From Lampris incognitus (lineage: Eukaryota > Chordata > Actinopteri > Lampriformes > Lampridae), in the NCBI RefSeq assembly GCF_029633865.1, contig NC_079224.1:18255126-18319125 (forward strand): a stretch of DNA of 64,000 bases. Reading direction: 5' to 3'. The position numbers were made by a program, and so were the translations under genes. Shown piece after piece: positions 13,730 through 25,725 of the stretch. Under the pieces are notes generated by a model. It saw only the letters and a list, made by a program, of their open reading frames with translations. It made no database searches and was not told the DNA's origin. Within the stretch, counting starts at the first letter, position 1; every line of letters begins with the position of its first letter.

Positions 13730-15121
13730 CAACTACGGTCAACTTTTTTTTTAATATCAGCTGCGGGTGACATAGCGACTAGTGCAGTGCACTACAACGG
13801 GTCGATTGAAGACTGCTTCCGCACGACAGTAGGCGTCCGTCAAGGTTGCTTGCTCTCGCCAACTCTCTTCGACATTTTCCTGGAGAGAACAACGACAGAT
13901 GCGCTGGAAGACCAGGAAGGAACGGTCAGCATTAGGAGGGGGAGGAACAATCACAAACCTCCGTTTTGCCGATGACATTGACGGCCCGGCCGGTAACGAA
14001 CAAGAGCTGACAAGCCTGGTTGAACACCTCGACAAGACATCCAAGGCACACGGCGTGGAGATCAGTGCCGAAAAAACCCCATAACACAATAAAACTAATA
14101 ACACCAACGGCATTACCAGTAACATTCAGGTCAATGGTCAGACACTCGCGACAGTCAACACATTTAAATATCTTGGGGCCATCGTCGCAGATGAAGGGTC
14201 CAAACCCAGAAGTCCTTTCCCGCATTGCACAAGCCACCGCGGACCTCACAAGGTTAAAACCAATCTGGAGAGACACAAAAAACAAACATCAGCACCGGGT
14301 CTAAAGTCAAATTCATGTGCTCACTAGTCATTTCCATCTTTTTATACGCATGTGATGTGAAACTTGGACACTCACAGCAGATCTCCAAAGAAGAATAAGC
14401 GCAATGGAGATGCGATGCTACAGAAAGATTCTAGGCATCTCATATAGAGACCGTATAACGAATGAAGAGGTGAGAAGGAGGATTACACAAACCATTGGAA
14501 CACATGAAGACTTGCTGACAATCATCAAGAACAGAAAACTGAAGTGGTATGGTCACATCTCGAGAAGTGCCGACCTTGCCAAGATCATCCTGCAAGGCAC
14601 GGTGAGGGGTGGGCGAAGACGAGGGAGACAGAAGAAGCGATGGCTATGTGCAGCCCAGTATCACGCCAAAGCGTGTAATACACACGCCGATCCAACGTTT
14701 CAGTGTCACGGTTTGCCTCGCTCAGGCGTGTCAAGTACACGCCTGTATGAAGGTGCAGCGCTATCTCTGATTGGCTAACCCTATCCCTAACCCCACCCTA
14801 ACCCTAACCTTAACCAACCTAACCAACGGAGGCAACGAGTACTAGCCAATCAGAGTCAGAGTTCCCGGTAAACGGGTACGAAAAAAATCACGCAACCCCC
14901 CTAACCCTAACCTGCCTTCACCTCTTAATCATCGCCCCCTGCTGGCACTGCACTTTAATACAGGCGTGAACTTTTCACGCCTGAGCGAGGCAAACCGTGA
15001 CATTGACACGTTTGGACCGGCGTGTGTATTACACGCTTCTATGTGACATCAGAGAGTGGACAGGCCTTGACTTTGCCAGCTTACGGAGGGCAGTTGAGGA
15101 CAGACATAGATGGCGAGGCGA
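13730..15121 (+). mobile_element. LINE reverse-transcriptase 3' fragment (RTE/BovB-like) inside a SINE
   Basis: Fragments of a non-LTR reverse transcriptase are readable in several frames: a VRQGCLLSPTLF motif near 13830-13870, an RFADDIDG catalytic motif near 13965-13985, and a C-terminal part with MEMRCYRKILGISYRDR and KLKWYGHISR near 14404-14560. The last part of this domain, REWTGLDF, reappears at 15053 after the MITE at 14651-15038. Frameshifts separate the pieces, so it is dead. It ends within the coding part without a 3' UTR or tail, which does not fit a simple target-primed insertion into the SINE. Confidence 0.75.
14651..15038. mobile_element. MITE with long terminal inverted repeats
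   Basis: Left arm begins near AAGCGTGTAATACACACGCC and runs through CACGGTTTGCCTCGCTCAGG; the right arm is its inverted, slightly diverged copy. It interrupts the LINE frame between KKRW and the downstream REWTGLDF. CTATGTG occurs on both sides (14644-14650 and 15039-15045), a likely 7-bp target duplication. The left end carries about 18 bases not matched on the right. The middle has telomere-like CCCTAACCCTAA stretches. No coding capacity. Confidence 0.75.
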
Positions 15122-15430
15122 GCCGGATGTGGTTATGTGTCCTGGTCGCTGCAATAGCGCCTCCTCTGTTTGGTCGGGGCACTTGTTCGGGAGGGAGGGG
15201 GAACTGGGGGGGAATAGTGTGATCCTCCCACGGGCTACATCTCCCTGGTGAAACTCCTCACTGTCAGGTGAAAAGAAGCGGCTGGCAACTCCACATGTAG
15301 TCGGAGGAGGCATGTGGTAGTCTGCAGCCATCCCTGGATCAGCAGAGGGGGTGGAGCAGCGACCGGAACAGCTCGGAAGAGTGGGGTAATTGGCCAAATA
15401 CAATTGGATGAAAAAAAGGGGGGAGGGGAC
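15122..15430 (+). mobile_element. SINE family 1, 3' half (split copy)
   Basis: Resumes exactly where 13729 stops: GCCGGATGTGG, TGTCCTGGTCGCTGCA, CCTCACTGTCAGGTGAAAAG, CATGTGGTAGTCTGCAGCC, and the terminal AGAGTGGGGTAATTGGCC with an A/G-rich end. Confidence 0.85.
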
Positions 15431-15550
15431 CTCAAGTAGCAGCGAAGTTAAGATTATAGCGGTATGGTCCTACCACTCACGTAGGGGACAGATGTAATAC
15501 AGTGGAGCCAATGTGGGCGGACGTGTATTTAAATATATATATATATATAT

Positions 15551-15611
15551 ACAATCCAGTGAGTCAAGTCAATTCTTTATGAGACAGTACAAGCCTGTTT
15601 CATGCCATAAG

Positions 15612-15615
<4 letters not shown>
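15551..15615 (-). mobile_element. Penelope-like terminal fragment, hammerhead 3' half
   Basis: On the minus strand it reads GGCATGAAACAGGCTTGTACTG, the GAAA-stem III-GUA half of the hammerhead-like motif seen whole at 55801-55842, followed by a block ending TGACTCACTGGATT. It sits between two (TA)n arrays. Close relatives are at 19187-19253 and in both arms of 21667-21881. Confidence 0.55.
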
Positions 15616-15910
<295 letters not shown>

Positions 15911-15930
15911 CATACACACACACACACATA

Positions 15931-16473
15931 TATGCTTGGATGCTTGGACTGTATGGATTTCTCCCTCGTGCTCGCCCTGTTTACAAATCACATTGGCCCT
16001 GCTTATGTGATCTATATATTTGTTTACTTTGTTTGTTCTCAAGCTTCAGGCATTGAATGCTGACTGCCCCCCATCAGAAAGAAGGATGCACTCGGCAAAC
16101 TGTCGATTGCATTCTCTTAATGAATGCTGAAAGGTCAGAGTTGTGGTAGAGTGTAAATGAGGAGCTGATTCATCCACGACACAATTTGCTGCAGCGATGG
16201 GGCTGAAGCTCACACACCGGAGTAAAAAGAAATGTCGTGCATTCCAAAGATTCTGTTATATTAGTCAGTTTCCAACAGAATCTGACTCACATACTACTAT
16301 TATCGTTTTAATTGTAATCATATTGGCCTGTAAAGGATATATTGGTAAGGTATTCTGCCATAAAATGCACTGACGGGATCAACACAAAAAATGGTTGAAG
16401 GTTCATTTTAAGGTGTTTATTGTACCCAGATGTTACTGTTATTCTGAGGTTTGTGTCTCAAATATGTGCACTA
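15931..16473. other. Non-coding, nothing recognised
   Basis: Single-copy-looking sequence without a supported frame or repeat. Confidence 0.4.
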
Positions 16474-16817
16474 CTGCCGATCCGGGGAGGGGGGCGCTGC
16501 AGACTACCACATGCTCCTCCGATACATGTGGAGTCACCAGCCGCTTCTTTTCACCTGACAGTGAGGAGTTTCACCAGGTGGACGTAGCGTGTGGGAGGAT
16601 CGCGCTACCCCCCCGCGCGAAAAGGCGTCCCAACCAACCAGAGGAGGCGCTAGTGCAGCGACCAGGACAAATACCCGCATTCGGCTTCCCATCCGCAGAC
16701 AGGGCCAATTGTGTCTGTAGGGACGCCCGACCAAGCCGGAGGTAACACTGGGATTCGAACTAGCAATCCCCGTGTTGGTAGGCAACGGGACAGACCGCTA
16801 CGTTACCCGGACGCCCC
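16474..16817 (-). mobile_element. SINE family 1, 3'-truncated
   Basis: Minus-strand copy. The tRNA-like head (complement of CCCGTGTTGGTAGGCAACG and of ACCCGGACGCCCC) is at the right end. It lacks the terminal AGAGTGGGGTAATTGG block that full copies have. Confidence 0.88.
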
Positions 16818-16957
16818 ATGCGCTACTATTTTAAGGCGCCTTTGCTGAAGTGGTCTACCAAGAGCCATATTTGGAAGAGGGTGGAAACAACCTTTTCCGA
16901 GCAGAATAGAAGAGTCTGTGTATTAGACAAGGGGGCGGGGCACTTGAGTGTGACAGT

Positions 16958-17110
16958 GTAGCGTGCATGGATAAGTAGACACTTGGTCCTTGACTAATGG
17001 GTCGGACCCTTTAGTCGACTGGTTAACGTTGTCGCTTGCGGAGTGGGAGATACGGGTTCGCGTCCCGGACGTGGCGACGGTTCCCGGACTGCCCCCCGAA
17101 TTCGCTACAA
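16958..17110 (+). mobile_element. tRNA-like SINE, family 3
   Basis: Begins TGTAGCGTGCATGGATAAG. It holds GACCCTTTAGTCGACTGGTTAACG (A box-like) and GATACGGGTTCGCGTCCCGG (B box-like), and ends CCGAATTCGCTACA. The ends TGTAGCG and CGCTACA are mutual inverted repeats. An inverted relative lies at 17672-17840 and others at 55616-55752 and 23334-23420. Confidence 0.7.
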
Positions 17111-17671
17111 TATATTTGATTTGTTCTTCTGAGGTCGTGTCTTGTAACGAAATTCCGGATCGCCGATGATTTCAGGGCGGTGTGAAAATGGCAGCCCTCT
17201 AACGCAGAGTATAGGGTAATTAATGATGGGCGCGTGGTACAGAGTGGCAGTGGGGCATTTTCCGCGGCTATTGCACAAGATGGCTCATCATTACCGTCAC
17301 TCCCCTGCCTGCTTCTTGGTGACATGACCCAGATCCTAGAAATCTACAATGTGCTGTTGTATCCCCTCCCCCTCCTCCCCCTCTCCCCCGCCTCTCTCTC
17401 CTTCAATTCTCAATTCAGAAGGGCCTCAGTGGCATGACTGTTAATGCACAGTTTTGCCAGAGCAGTATTCATTTTGAAATAAAATATTAATAAAACAATG
17501 GAAAGATGAGATCCGACGTTAACGGTATTCACGTGGAACTGCTAAATTGTATGCACAGAGTTTAAGTAATCAGGGGACATGTAAGATAAAACAAAAGGGT
17601 TACGCCAACAGCAGATAAGGATAAAGAATATTAGCTCAACAAGTAATATCTCTATGGATGTTCCACTCGTT

Positions 17672-17840
17672 TATATATTTTGTAGCAAATTCGATGGGCA
17701 GTTTGGGAGACCGTCGCCACAGTCGGGACGCGAACCCGTATCTCCCACTCCGCAAGCGGCAACATTAACCAGTCGACTAAAGGGTCCGACCCGTTAATTA
17801 AGGACCAACATGTATACTTATCCATGCACGTTACTATATA
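17672..17840 (-). mobile_element. tRNA-like SINE, family 3, inverted partner
   Basis: Reverse complement of the copy at 16958-17110 with moderate divergence, including the outer CATGGATAAGTA block. A (CATA)n array abuts its 5' end. The 560 bp between the two copies hold no gene I can support. Confidence 0.7.
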
Positions 17841-17924
17841 TATATACATACATACATACATACATACATACATACATACATACATACATACATACATACA
17901 TACATACATACATACATACATACA
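17838..17924. repeat. (CATA)n tetranucleotide microsatellite
   Basis: About 20 uninterrupted CATA units. Confidence 0.97.
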
Positions 17925-18010
17925 GTTGTAAAATGATTATCTACATATTTAGCAGCAAGGTGTGCTGAGTGAGGCTCCACCCCCAGAATTATTGTTAACC
18001 CCATCCGCGA

Positions 18011-18011
18011 G

Positions 18012-18095
<84 letters not shown>
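18011..18095. repeat. (CT)n microsatellite
   Basis: About 42 CT units, uninterrupted. Confidence 0.98.
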
Positions 18096-18101
<6 letters not shown>

Positions 18102-18536
18102 ATTTTCCATGGGGTTTTGAATCAAGTAACACTGATCCGGAGACCATCCCGATCCAGAAATAGAGCTGTTCTAATCAAGCTGATTATATGCAGTGAAAAG
18201 AACGTTTGTTTCTGTGATGTGAGTGTCTTCATGTTTTGTCTGCTCCAGCGAGACGATAGGAAGGTCATCAGCAGGACCTGGCCAATTCCCTTGAAAGACG
18301 TTGACAACATTAGTTTTGTGGCCGGCAGTGCCAAGCCAAAGATGGCCTGGCTGTCCCGCCTGGATTTTGGGAGCTGAGCTGGCCCACAGCAAGATGTGAG
18401 AGGCTGCACTGTGAGAGTGATGACGTAAGCGCCACTGCCAGCCTATACTATCAAGTGCAACATGGCTAATGCATTTTGGATGAGACTGAGAGGGCTGGCT
18501 TGTAGGTTGAAGTGTGAAGGGCCCGGGGCTCTGAGA

Positions 18537-18632
18537 GACGGGGGGGGGGCTCTAGGGGGGCTCTAGGAGAGAGCTAGAGAGTGGGGGGGGGGCTCTAGGA
18601 GAGAGAGACAGAGAGAGAGAGACAGACTCCAG
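18537..18632. repeat. G-rich minisatellite (GGGGGGGCTCTAGGAGAGAG units)
   Basis: Three or so copies of a G-run followed by CTCTAGGAGAGAG, then a GA tail. No gene is visible from 18096 to 19040. Confidence 0.75.
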
Positions 18633-19046
18633 CTGTGATCTTGATCCAGCTAGGGATTATTCCCTTTCTGATATTTTTTTTAGATATAGAAACAGACTCT
18701 GCCCTTTTACAGTCAGGGCAATCCTTCTTTCTTTTTTTTTTTTTTTTTTGCTCCTTACATTTGTTTAGCTTCAGCTACATGGCACTGTTCAGTCCAAGTG
18801 CAATAGACGGCTGTAATTAGAATTAAATCAGGAAGTGCTCTCAATACAAAGTTATGATGGCGATATAACCTTTAAACAAAGGGGGCTGATGTACTTGGAG
18901 TCAGACTCCGTATCTGTGTCTTCTGCTCAGTTAGGATGAGTAAACAAATTAAACAGAGCAAGGCTACTGGCCTCCAGGCCCCATGGAGAGCATCTGCTAG
19001 AGCAACACACTGCCAGCGACACAGGACCGAACAGAGGTTGTGCACG

Positions 19047-19378
<332 letters not shown>

Positions 19379-20419
19379 TTGTGGACTGCTAAAGCAACGC
19401 ACAGTAGCGCCATCCTCTGTGGGGCAAAGGATGGCCTCATACACTCTGTTGCATTAAGCCCATTTATAAATGATAGATGATGATGTCAGTAAGGAGATAA
19501 AGGCCTGCGAGGGTCCCGTGCTCTCCGCTTGTTTGACAGGCTCAGCTCGCTGATGACAGACGGATAGAGCTGTGCAGAACAACCGCCTCCGGCCAGCCGT
19601 CTCCTCCGTCCCGCCTTCAAACAGCGCGTCTGCGGCGCCTCCCTCTCTAATGGCCTTTGACATGTTCAGCTTCTGCATCTGCACCTCACTCCCCGCGACC
19701 GAGCATCCGGCTCTCGCTGCGTCCTCCCGTCACCCCGCTGTCTGCGTCCCCGTCACGTTGTCCGTTATTCTCTCGCCCCTCTTCTTCCTCACATCGGGGG
19801 GGAGGCACTGGGTACCCATCTGTGAGCCAGTGTTGCGTGGTGTGTCGTGGTACCGATCGCGGTAGAAATGTTTTCACCGGAACTGTTTCCAATTTATAAA
19901 CTGCAGCACCTTCAGCTTAAAACACGCTAACACCGAGGTGTTATTTGCTGTGGTTATGTGCACGGTGAAAGAAGATGACACTCTTAAACCCGCTGTTACC
20001 TCCATAGCAGCGGGAGAGCGCCCTCGCAGAGTTACTCAGCGGAAATACGGCGTGTTCGTGCTGCCTGAAAAGTAAACGGGGGGACACGAGGAGAGAAAGT
20101 AGAACTTTACTTTTGCTTTACTTGGGCTTTCGCCTCGAGCTCAACTCGAGCCACTCTGCGGAGTGAAAGAGAGGGAGAGAGAGAGAGTGCACTAGATCGG
20201 GATGCAAAGAGTCCAAAATGGCAATAACCTCGAAAAACTTAAAGAAAGTGATATTGATAACCCTCCCTCCCCTAAATACAGGCTCGCGGTAAAGCATGGA
20301 GGACCGTGGGTTGAATGAGCACCTCCCACTTCCCACACAAGTGTGAAACACCATGACTATCACTTACAACTAAAACGAGTACAGCTTCCAATGAAAATGC
20401 ATTTAGAATTAAAACCCTC
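19379..20419. other. Non-coding, G/C-richer, no gene supported
   Basis: 19560-19900 is G/C-rich with overlapping open frames on both strands, none of which I recognise. Confidence 0.35.
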
Positions 20420-20842
20420 GGGGCGTCCGGGTAGCGTGGCGGTCTATTCTGTTGCCTACCAACACGGGGATCGCCCGTTCGAATCCCCGTGTTACCTCCG
20501 GCTTGGTCGGGCGCCCCTACAGACACAGTTGGCCGTGGCTGGGGGTGGGAAGCCGGATGTGGGTATGTGTCCTGGTCGCTGCACTAGCGCCTCCTCTGGT
20601 CGGTCAGGGCGCCTGTTCAGGAGTAGGGGGAAATGGGGGGGTGGCGTGATCCTCCCACGCGCTACACCCCCCTGGCGAAACTCCTCACTGTCAGGTGAAA
20701 AGAAGCAGCTGGCGACTCCACATGTATCGGAGGAGGCATGCAGCCCTCCCCGGATCGGCAGAGGGTGGAGCAGCGGCTCGTAAGAGTGGGGTAATTGGCC
20801 GGATACGATTGGGGAGAAAAAAAGGGGGGAAATCCATAAAAA
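20420..20842 (+). mobile_element. SINE family 1, full length with target duplication
   Basis: Complete copy from GGGGCGTCCGGGTAGCGTGG to the AGAGTGGGGTAATTGG block and A-rich end. Flanked by AATTAAAACCCTC (20407-20419) and AATTAAAATCCTC (20843-20855), a 13-bp target duplication with one mismatch. This gives a reference length of about 420 bp for the family. Confidence 0.93.
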
Positions 20843-21533
20843 AATTAAAATCCTCAAACTATTTTGTTTAACTTCAATGGTGATATTTGTCATTGCTAAT
20901 TGTGATGTTTGAGCTTTCCGAATCCCCGTCGAAATGAAACAATCCATCGCTCTTGCGTCCGCAACCCCCCTCCCCCCAAAAAAACAGTCGTAGTCAACTT
21001 GAGTTTTACCTATTGATCTTATAGCATCTGACTAACAGCGCAGTAACCACAATTCAGGCAGTAATTCGACGAGGGCTGCCTCATGACGTCACTGTGCAAG
21101 TCAGGGATATGCTGCATTTTATGGCAGCCGCAGCCGCCGCAGATATATCTATCTACCTGCTCTAATTATGTAGTCTGCGGTTGAGTTAGCGGAAAGGATA
21201 TTTCATCCTGCCGATGTAGCCAAAGCCAGCCTCACCAAATTAATGTAATACCCTTTAGGAAGCCTCAATCAGCCGTATGGGGAGTGTTGTTGAGACAGCA
21301 CAAGTGATTTTAATCCTGTAAATGTATCATCTGCTACCAGTACCACAAGGAGACTTATGCGAGAATCAAAGTCTCATGTACCGCAATCAATTAGAGAGTC
21401 CCCATTCTATTATTCATTTAAGTGTAATGTCAAGAAATGTCTTATTAGGAACCAACAGTGTCAATATTGATGCTATTCGTACACACCTTTAACATGTGCA
21501 TTGTACATTAGCTGTGTTGTATTGTATGTCTAA

Positions 21534-21537
<4 letters not shown>

Positions 21538-21605
<68 letters not shown>
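21538..21605. repeat. (TA)n(TG)n compound microsatellite
   Basis: About 13 TA units passing into about 20 TG units. Confidence 0.95.
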
Positions 21606-21608
<3 letters not shown>

Positions 21609-21666
21609 CCTTGTTAAAAGAAACACTCAACGGTAGGGAAAGTGCTCAACAAATAAGGAGCAAAAT

Positions 21667-21881
21667 AATCCAGTGAGTCAAGTAAATTCTTTACGAGACA
21701 ATACAAGCTTGTTTCATGCCATCAGCAATCATCAGCTGTCGATAAAGCTACTCGGGAAAGGACATATACCATTTACTGCCTCGCCATGCACACGTCACAT
21801 CACCTGCCACATCACGCTGACGGCTGATGGCATGAAACAGGCTTGCACTTCTCATAAAGAATTTACTTGACTCACTGGATT
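21667..21881. mobile_element. Fold-back element, Penelope-like inverted terminal repeats
   Basis: The left arm (21667-21726) starts AATCCAGTGAGTCAAGTAAA and ends GCCATCAGC. The right arm (21823-21881) is its near-exact inverted copy around a 96-bp centre. Both arms carry the GTTTCATGCC / GGCATGAAAC part of the hammerhead-like motif. Penelope-like elements are known for terminal repeats in either direct or inverted order that carry hammerhead ribozymes. Assignment to that class is inference, as no RT or GIY-YIG coding is present. Confidence 0.6.
21697..21740 (-). ncRNA. Hammerhead-ribozyme-like motif with imperfect stem II
   Basis: Minus strand, in order: CUGAUGA, a stem II candidate (UUGC...GGCAU, first pair U-U mismatched), GAAA, stem III ACAAGCUUGU and a GUA cleavage triplet. 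The strands flanking the core (GACAG and UUGUC) can form a 5-bp stem I with one wobble. All invariant core bases are there, but the U-U closing pair of stem II would be expected to weaken catalysis. Confidence 0.45.
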
Positions 21882-23333
21882 ATGTACATACAACATGTAT
21901 ACATGTGTGTATGTATGTATGTATATTTTTTATATTATCTTTATTATTGTAACCTAGCTGGAAAATATGGGTTACAATAGAACTGAAGTTAAAAAGAAAT
22001 TAAGTTACAAACTAACTACTGTTAACTTTAGTCTCAAGTTAATGCTTTTATTTTGTCATTAAATAATACAGTCTGGTCAGTCTTTTATTCCGCCATTTCC
22101 GCCCCTACTCAAGGGGACAGGAAGTTGTGAGCAGAGGAGAGGGTTTTTTTTCTTCCCTTTACTGACTAATTGACGACAAGTGGAAGAGGAGAGGGTCTGA
22201 TGAAAAAGTTTTTCAGAGTCGCCATGTTGTGCGCCGTAAGAAGTCGCTTCGTTCACCACGTTGAGCTCTTCTAAGGTAGAAATAAAGTCCAAACAGTTAC
22301 TGAAGTCGAGCATTTAACGTATAACAGGGATACGAGTCTCTGCAGAGGGCGCTACGCCGCCAGGAGGGACGGTTCTCCCTTCATTAGTTCACTTCGTGTC
22401 TCGGTAAACTAACTTTAAGTTTATTTTGCTACTTCTGTTGAAGTTATCCCTATGTAAAGTCTATTATAGCGTTTTCATTGTGTTCTGTGAATGTCAAGTG
22501 TCGAAAGAAAAGCGTTTCTGAAGCTTAAAGTGCACGTTTTTACAGTAATGTTTACACGTTACTAAGCGGGGGGCGGGACAATTTCTTACAGTGTGGAGTT
22601 TAGTCACTTCCTCCTCGTTGCTGCTAGGGATGATTGAATGAGTGGTTAAGCTGAAACACTTTGATTCAGTTGTCTTGTCTGATATTTCCAATTGTAAGGT
22701 GTCACAGGCCTATTCTGTTAGATTAAAAATAATTCTGATATTGAGAGCACGGAAGTTGAACTAGAGATTAACACATAATTTTCAATGTTAAATTGTATTC
22801 AGTCTGCACTTACCTTGTTATAATCTTGTATAATGTAGATGGGTAGATGAAGCTCGCTAGCCTTGTCAGGCAGTTCACCTAGGAAAAGGAAAACCGATTT
22901 AAAACCTCCGCTGCTTTGCGGGTACACTCGTCTACGGGAAAGGCTTCGGGAAGACACCCTGAGGAAGAATCTGCCATAGGTAGTAGGTGGTCTCGGACGA
23001 GAGAGTGGGGTTGATGATGCGCAACTCTTCCTCACTTTAATCATTGCACAAATCATCAGTCATCCATCACAGGATGGCTAGACGGTCCTCGTCGCTGCAA
23101 CGGACGAATAACAACATAACGTACAACATGAGGAACATGAGATAAACAAAGAAATATAATGTGAACTATAACGGAAGGAAATAGAGACCTTTAAGCCTGT
23201 TTGTTAATGCAAGTCAGGTCTTTTACTGAGAGAGAGGATTCCGGAAACGTTCATCGATCCCAGTAGATGGCGAGCCTTCCCGTGCGATATCCAGGAACCC
23301 GGATCTACGTCTCAGTTCTGACACTAATGTAGC
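21882..23333. other. Non-coding, nothing recognised
   Basis: A minus-strand frame at 22799-23056 (Arg/Ser-rich, 85 codons) is the longest, but it has no family resemblance I can name. Otherwise nothing supported. Confidence 0.35.
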
Positions 23334-23420
23334 GAATTGAAGGGGCAGCTGGGAATCCGCCGCAGCGGAGACGGGAGACCCGGGTTCGCGTCCTGGCTGC
23401 AGCGGATTCCCAGCTGTTAG
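23334..23420 (+). mobile_element. Family 3 SINE copy with snap-back 5' end
   Basis: Begins TGTAGCGAATT, the inverse of the normal 3' end of family 3. It then has 21-bp arms CAGCTGGGAATCC... (23346-23366) and ...GGATTCCCAGCTG (23396-23416) that pair with one mismatch around a loop carrying the B box-like CCCGGGTTCGCGTCC. The 5' half looks replaced by an inverted copy of the 3' tail. A 24-bp direct duplication (ATTCCCAG.TGTTAGGGTTAATAC) follows. Confidence 0.45.
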
Positions 23421-23460
23421 GGTTAATACTTAATGTTATTCCCAGATGTTAGGGTTAATA

Positions 23461-23606
23461 CCCCTGCCTGTGCCCCTGAGCAAGAAAATGGAAAGAGAAA
23501 CTGGAGTTGGTCCTCGGGCGCAGCATGAAGGTGGCAGCCCGCTGCTCCTAGCTACACAGATCACAGCTAGGATGGGTTAATTTGCAGTAACTGAATTTCC
23601 CCAAGA
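23461..23606 (+). mobile_element. SINE family 2 tail type A, 5'-truncated
   Basis: GTGCCCCTGAGCAAG, CGGGCGCAGCATGAAGGTGG, ACAGCTAGGATGGGTTAATT and GAATTTCCCCAAG align with the 3' half of 1931-2290. The head is missing. Confidence 0.78.
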
Positions 23607-24702
23607 GGAAACACATTTAATAATTTTTCTTTTTTGTTTTTATATATCACACTGTCGTGTGTTCTTTACCTCCTGCACATTTTGTATTATTTGTACTATT
23701 ATCTAATAATTATACTATTGTATTATTATTCTAGGGTGCTGAACAACATCAGGCAAAGGGACTGCCGATGGAAACTAGCCTTTAAACTAACTTGGGTACA
23801 TTTACATTTGTTCGAATGTTGATTAATGTACATTATCCCTTCCCAAATAAACGTTAAATTAGAAAAAATGAAGGGATGTGCTTTATCGCTCATTTGGCAG
23901 CATTAGATCAGTTTGATTGGGCTTTCCAGAATTGCTAGTTAGATAGCAAATGTAAATGGCTGGTTCCTCAACCAGTGCGTTCAGTTTTTTCTTAATTGTT
24001 TGCTAGCAAAGTGCTTGTAATAATGGTGGATACATCCAGGCTATGTTTAGTAATGTGGAGGAAATTACAGCGCTCCTTCATACTGTACCAATAGACCACT
24101 TGAATTACACTTAGAGCTTTTGATAATTACATTATGAGACCTCCCCTGGTAAAACCAATTCAGTTTGAATATAGCTTTAGATACACCAGCAGTACACAGT
24201 TACAGAGGATTTGCTTGCCTGTAAAGCTTCAGGATTCCATTTTTAAAAACAAACCAAAATAAAAGTAAAGCTTTGAGAAATGTATATGCAGCTGGCCTTT
24301 TCATAGTATGGAATGGGCAAAATCTGGATAGTAACATGCTTCTTAATGTGAAAATCAGTTACAAATTATTTCCTGTTGTATGGCAGCAAGATCCCCTTTC
24401 AAAGTAAAAGTCCTTCCTCATTTGGGTAAACTTAATCAAAGTCCTCCTCACTGGAGGTTTCAAGGGCTCTGGCTGCAGGACCTGGAATTTGTTAAGACTA
24501 ACATTGATTGTTATTTTGAAACGAACAGAGATGAAACAATGGCCAGTGTTAGGTGGGAAGCATTCAAAGCTTATCGACATGAAATTATTCGAAGTTATAT
24601 GAGCTCTCAGACCAGGAAACTCGATGAAGAAATTAAAACTTTAGAAAGCCAAATTAAAACACTGGAGAGCTAGCTATACGAGTGCGACCATCCTGTAAAA
24701 CA

Positions 24703-25095
24703 TCCTTCCATCTATTATCCAAACCACTTATCCTGCTCTCAGAGTCACGGGGATGCTGGAGCCTATTCCAGCTGTCATTGGGTGGCAGGCGGGGAGACAC
24801 CCTGGACAGGCCGCCAGACCATCACACAGGGCCAACATATACACACACACACCCACACACATTCATACCAAGGGACGATTTAGTATGGCCAATTCACCTG
24901 ACCTACATGTCTTTGGACTTTGGGAGGAAACCAGAGCCCCCGGAGGAAACCCACGCAGACACGGGGAGAACGTGCAAACTCCACACATACTAGAACAACC
25001 CAGGATGACCCTCGGGGTTGGACTACCCTGGGGCTCAAACCCAGGACCTTCTTGCTGTGAGGCGACCGCGCTAACCACTGCACCACCATGCCACC
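24703..25095 (-). mobile_element. SINE family 2, full length, tail type B, in the L1 relic
   Basis: On the minus strand the head GGTGGCATGGTGGTGCAGTG with GTTAGCGCGGTCGCCTCAC leads to GTTTGCACGTTCTCCCCGTG and a tail with GGCGGCCTGTCCAGGGTGTC and GGATAATAGATGG. Target duplications TCCTGTAAAACA (24691-24702) and TCCTGCAAAACA (25096-25107) flank it, with one mismatch. Confidence 0.9.
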
Positions 25096-25725
25096 TCCTG
25101 CAAAACAAAGTAACCTAAATGTAATGAGAACCAAATAAAATAAATTAACAATGTATGAAGTGGCAAAGAGTATGTTATGGACAAAACAAAAATATTATGA
25201 CCAGGGAGAGAAGGCAGGAAAACTGTTGGCATGGTGGACTAAAAAGATGCAGACCAAAAGGGCAATTAATAGTAGAAACACCCCATCTTGCAATTTAACA
25301 TTAGACCCACTTGAAATAAATATCACCTTTAAAAACTTTTATAAATCACTGTATGAATTAAAATGCACAGGAAAAAAGCAGGGGCAGTCCTTCTTACTTG
25401 ACCACTTAAGATTTCAGACCCTATCAGAGGATGAAAGGAGAATACTTGACGGTCCACCAACAAAGGAAGATCTTTGAGAAGCCATAGCCAGCATCAACAG
25501 TGGAAAAGCACTTGGTCCCGACGGAATACCAATGGAGTTCTATAAAAAAAATTAAGAATAAGCTTGTGGAACCTCTGTTGGATATACTTTGAGGAATCAT
25601 ATAACAGAGGAATGATTCCTTCCTCATTAAGACTTATGATAATCTTAATATTAAAATTAGACAAGCAGCAATCGAATGCTTATCTTTTAGCATAAGCCTG
25701 ATAGGGTCTTACACTAAAATTCTCT

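Noticed and set aside
14770..14920. CCCTAACCCTAAC stretches as an interstitial telomere
   Set aside because: Irregular and short, located inside the MITE; better read as part of that element.
16998..17060. Functional tRNA gene
   Set aside because: A and B box-like sequences are present but no cloverleaf, and the block recurs as a dispersed repeat.
22799..23056. Arg/Ser-rich 85-codon minus-strand frame
   Set aside because: No start context, splice support or family resemblance.
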